A stretch of DNA of 64,000 nt from Brumimicrobium ulvae (lineage in GTDB: Bacteria; Bacteroidota; Bacteroidia; Flavobacteriales_D; Crocinitomicaceae): positions 103,561 through 167,560 of the forward strand of contig NZ_CANNGT010000009.1 in assembly GCF_947504225.1 (NCBI RefSeq), written 5' to 3'. The translations under genes were made by a program, and so were the position numbers. Position 1 is the stretch's first letter, and each line of letters starts with the position of its first letter. Positions 62,401 through 64,000 of the stretch are shown here, one piece after another. The notes beneath the pieces were generated by a model. It did not search any database. It saw only the letters and a list, made by a program, of their open reading frames with translations, and was not told where the DNA came from.

Positions 62401-62526
62401 AAAACTGTTAAAAGTCTATCCGCCAATGGTGTAAAAGGAGATTTGAAAATCGATATAAATGACCTTGCTCCTGGGATTTACTTTGTAAATGTTGGAAATA
62501 CAGTTCATAAGTTGATTGTGAAATAA
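59500..62526 (+). CDS. Large secreted protein with type IX secretion sorting domain
   Basis: A 1008-residue exported protein. Signal peptide MKKLNLCLLTLSLSVFHLLN is followed by ~900 residues rich in Asn, Gly, Asp and aromatic residues (for example GGFWFGGTNQNGELKLAANL, VDLNNNGVYEPYEGDYP with a calcium-loop look), then a C-terminal type A T9SS domain beginning VKIYPNPATNQLNIVWDEI and ending FVNVGNTVHKLIVK. No catalytic motif was recognised. Similar T9SS proteins in flavobacteria are surface or secreted proteins of unknown role. A terminator follows the gene. Confidence 0.9.
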   Translation: MKKLNLCLLTLSLSVFHLLNGQQNQTVLNGNSVAATIEDDGTLFHKKGSSSSGYEVAAGSGNHLLYFGGFWFGGTNQNGELKLAANLYDNDFYRGPYSSTNAYYDTAYVYAYESGIWNVKKSEIIYHIDNYNQPGYVAPAGIAEWPGNGDPSIGVAAQLAPFVDLNNNGVYEPYEGDYPCIKGDEAVYQIIHEDKPHNNSGGDKVGAEVHIMLYHIASNDFVDSTTFIDMKVYNRGQNSFNDFKVAFYLDPDIGSFEDDYIGSAPAKNMIYAYNGPNFDSGQQDAPGYQSNPPALGIVSLNRGTQYSGYFNRSDLGTPDNDDPSTPADYWNYMNGKWKNGADWVNGGTGFPGSSGSTLTPTQHIYDGNPYLGTGWTEHDIDGSGTSNTPGDRRFFMTTDDEVFQPGDVLTYSYAVIVNRKGNQLENVQGILDYADLVQNYYDNTVYSCNQVGTGISDDFDLTQENARLSFEITRLDGEGNMSRAVKINAQTEQNILDSTAVKRVGYQRGEGPIEAYLTDTITHATGHFILKFNNYVDIDTAHWTVYHYDTAGGVLIDSVNSNSAINVGNELDIPQWGMAIRIKQMDYFCSTGDQFCAERDKAAKPLEAKLSFEDENNSWLTGVKNANGMSPVNWIMSGSFDGSNNAIPGDSIHNPACYSSNYKDPNNLFTKLAGGIVSPSNLARFGECDLTPVALASSVGSYSLLSSIVHLDLPTVYQPSIDIVFTNDKSKWTRSPVVELNKDELNSVNGAKAGFLRQSPSVDKEGNPDGTGTGMGWFPGYAIDVETGRRLNIVFGENSTMTDDNGADMIWNPSDRLMDNDGNYVLGGQHVIYVYGGQNDGMPNYDEGAFIHQQLSLETILGYRNVYSNLSWVVQPLLKQGEQLLSSDARLAVRINKEFKTNVLSNQNEGKPMFSWDVIPYDEVLSVGDVEIKQSDVKIYPNPATNQLNIVWDEIDVKEIKITSFQGKTVKSLSANGVKGDLKIDINDLAPGIYFVNVGNTVHKLIVK

Positions 62527-62548
62527 GTGTTGAAAGCTTAAGCTTTAG

Positions 62549-62581
62549 AAATGCGAGGTAGAAATACTTCGCATTTTTTTT
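62549..62581 (+). terminator. Intrinsic terminator after the large T9SS gene
   Basis: AAATGCGAGGTA (62549-62560) pairs with TACTTCGCATTT (62565-62576), eleven pairs plus one wobble, GAAA tetraloop, then a T tract to 62581. Confidence 0.9.
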
Positions 62582-62675
62582 ATGTCCGTATTTTATAATT
62601 CAGAACATTCATTAACTTCATGTGTTTTATTCCAACGCATAACTTTTAACGAGAATTACTTCATAATTTAAAACG

Positions 62676-63788
62676 ATGAGATATCTACTTTTTTCCCTTA
62701 GTGTATTGCTTTTTGTTGCTTGTAATAATGAAAAAGTGTCTACTTTCACACTGGAAGGTCAAATTGAAAACCCTGAACGAAATTTCCTCTTGCTTCAACA
62801 AGAAAGTAATATTGAGAAAAAGGAAACAACATTTATTGATACGATTTTTCTTGATGCAGCAGGAAAGTTTAAGATAAGTTTTAATGAAGAACCACATTTT
62901 TACCGTCTCATTGTAAACGAAAAGTTAAGTGTACCCTTAGTTTTGGATCAAGGCCAAAGTGTAAAAGTTAATATCGACGCCACAGGAACTGAAGTTACAG
63001 GTTCAAAAGACACGGAATTACTTTTAGAATATGAGAGATTTCGTGCAGCATCTTTAGAGCGTTTGGTTCGGACAATAAGAAGAGAAATTACCGCCGAGAG
63101 CAAAAATGAAAATCCTGATCCATTAAAAATTGATTCCTTAGGAAAGTTAGAAATCAGCAATTATGATTTGCACCTTGAAGAGCTGAATACTTTCATAAAA
63201 GATAAAATGGGGACAAGCCTTGCACTTTATCCAACTTCCATTCGCTGGAAAGGCGAAGAAAATATTGAGTTTTATAATGAATTAGTCACCGCTTTTGAAA
63301 CAAAACACCTAGACTTATCAATTTCTCATGTTTTGCGTGAAAAAGTTACACGACTCCAACAAACTTCTATTGGGGGAACTGTTTCAGACATTGCGTTAAA
63401 AACCCCGAAAGGAGCTGAGGTAAAACTTTCTGATGTCAGTAAAAAACTTACTCTAGTTGAATTCTGGGCGAGCTGGTGTGGTCCATGTCGAAGAGAAGGC
63501 CCCGTCCTTAAACGATTATACAACAAATACAACAATCAAGGATTTGAGATCTACAGCATTTCTTTAGATACCAACGAAAAGCATTGGCTTGGCGCTTTAG
63601 AAAAAGACAGTCGAACATGGACAAACGTTTCGTCTTTAGAAGGGTTTACTACTCCAGCAGCTTATGCATATTCTGTTACCGCCTTACCCATGAATTACTT
63701 GATTGATGAGGAAGGAGTGATTATCGCTAAAGGGATACATGGAGATGATTTAGAACAATTGGTGGAGGAGTTGATGATTGGGGTTTAA
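62676..63788 (+). CDS. TlpA-type thioredoxin lipoprotein with DUF4369-like domain
   Basis: A 370-residue exported protein. The signal peptide ends in the lipobox LFVAC (cysteine at residue 16). A beta-rich DUF4369-like region (~20-130) and a helical linker precede the thioredoxin fold (~240-370) with the active site WASWCGPCRREGP; ALPMNYLIDEEGVI contains the conserved cis-proline. Such proteins reduce periplasmic disulfides, often in cytochrome maturation or stress defence. The CGPC pair is intact. It is the last gene of the window, with a repeat-like hairpin behind it. Confidence 0.92.
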   Translation: MRYLLFSLSVLLFVACNNEKVSTFTLEGQIENPERNFLLLQQESNIEKKETTFIDTIFLDAAGKFKISFNEEPHFYRLIVNEKLSVPLVLDQGQSVKVNIDATGTEVTGSKDTELLLEYERFRAASLERLVRTIRREITAESKNENPDPLKIDSLGKLEISNYDLHLEELNTFIKDKMGTSLALYPTSIRWKGEENIEFYNELVTAFETKHLDLSISHVLREKVTRLQQTSIGGTVSDIALKTPKGAEVKLSDVSKKLTLVEFWASWCGPCRREGPVLKRLYNKYNNQGFEIYSISLDTNEKHWLGALEKDSRTWTNVSSLEGFTTPAAYAYSVTALPMNYLIDEEGVIIAKGIHGDDLEQLVEELMIGV

Positions 63789-63908
63789 ATGAGTTTACAT
63801 TAAAAGTTAAATAAAAATCAAGCCCACAAGTTAAAATATTACTGTAGGTTTAAGCTTATTCTACAATAGCTTTCTTTCGTAGTTCAAAACAAAAAAATCC
63901 GTTGCTTT

Positions 63909-63953
63909 CCCCAAGCTGCCCCAAGATTTAGCGCAGCTTCTCGTGGCCTTGGG
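63909..63953. repeat. Cruciform-like repeat near the right edge
   Basis: Outer arms CCCAAG (63910-63915) and CTTGGG (63948-63953) enclose inner arms GCTGC (63915-63919) and GCAGC (63933-63937). The sequence looks like a dispersed intergenic palindrome rather than a gene. Apart from this the segment 63789-64000 shows no coding region. Confidence 0.5.
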
Positions 63954-64000
63954 TCTCCAAACATATATCTCAGTCAAAAAAGCTCACAAAAACATCATTC

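Overview
The window is AT-rich DNA from a member of the Bacteroidota, most likely a Flavobacteriales-type marine or freshwater bacterium. The evidence is: -7 promoter boxes of the form TAnnTTTG in front of many genes; type IX secretion C-terminal sorting domains on two secreted proteins; a SusC/FecA-style TonB receptor with a carboxypeptidase-like N-terminal domain; a CNNM/CorC protein of the GldE type; an HU-like/SPOR fusion protein; and lipoboxes with the typical (L/T/S)SC pattern. Genus cannot be fixed from the sequence alone. No rRNA, tRNA or CRISPR array was seen, and no intact insertion sequence.

Layout. 1-1374: the N-terminal two thirds-or-less of a TonB-dependent receptor runs off the left edge and diverges from a Fur/Zur-like repressor, with a palindrome between them. 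1463-6558: an RND/MMPL exporter, a trans-polyprenyl diphosphate synthase and RNase D. 6646-11399: a lipoprotein, a degenerate glutamine-amidotransferase protein, a small conserved protein and the glycine cleavage P-protein. 11610-21770: an accessory defence locus read leftward, hsdM-hsdS-NACHT ATPase-XRE regulator-antitoxin-broken toxin-hsdR. 21962-23570: a UbiA-like membrane protein and a GIY-YIG nuclease gene sandwiched between two copies of a 112-bp repeat. 23568-40855: mostly housekeeping and envelope genes (EEP-family lipoprotein, C1 peptidase, HU/SPOR protein, kdsB, dprA, bacilliredoxin, amino-acid-oxidase-like protein, M23 peptidase, purD, CNNM/CBS protein, PpiD-type foldase, ansA-tatD-hemJ, thioesterase). 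40870-46140: a secreted T9SS protein and a three-gene envelope cluster of unknown function. 46549-48267: a candidate small RNA, a LuxE/PaaK-type acyltransferase and a lipoprotein. 48409-56956: a frameshifted TetR gene with a His/Glu-rich lipoprotein, then a second TetR heading an operon of cytochrome b561, TolC-like, HlyD-like and RND pump genes plus a DUF2141 protein. 57044-63788: a TIP30-like oxidoreductase, tyrS, a large T9SS-secreted protein and a TlpA-type thioredoxin lipoprotein.

How the parts work together. The most distinctive region is the Type I restriction-modification locus. hsdM, hsdS and the membrane-anchored NACHT protein have ATGA stop/start overlaps, so the NACHT gene appears translationally coupled to the methylase-specificity pair, while hsdR is separated by a small regulator, an orphan antitoxin and a palindrome-rich gap. 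This looks like two layers of phage defence (restriction, and a STAND-type sensor) joined in one operon. The second theme is invasion by short repeats: one GC-rich palindrome lies in frame inside hsdM, a repeat pair brackets the GIY-YIG gene, and an 18-bp perfect inverted repeat separates the adaptor and pump genes of the efflux operon.
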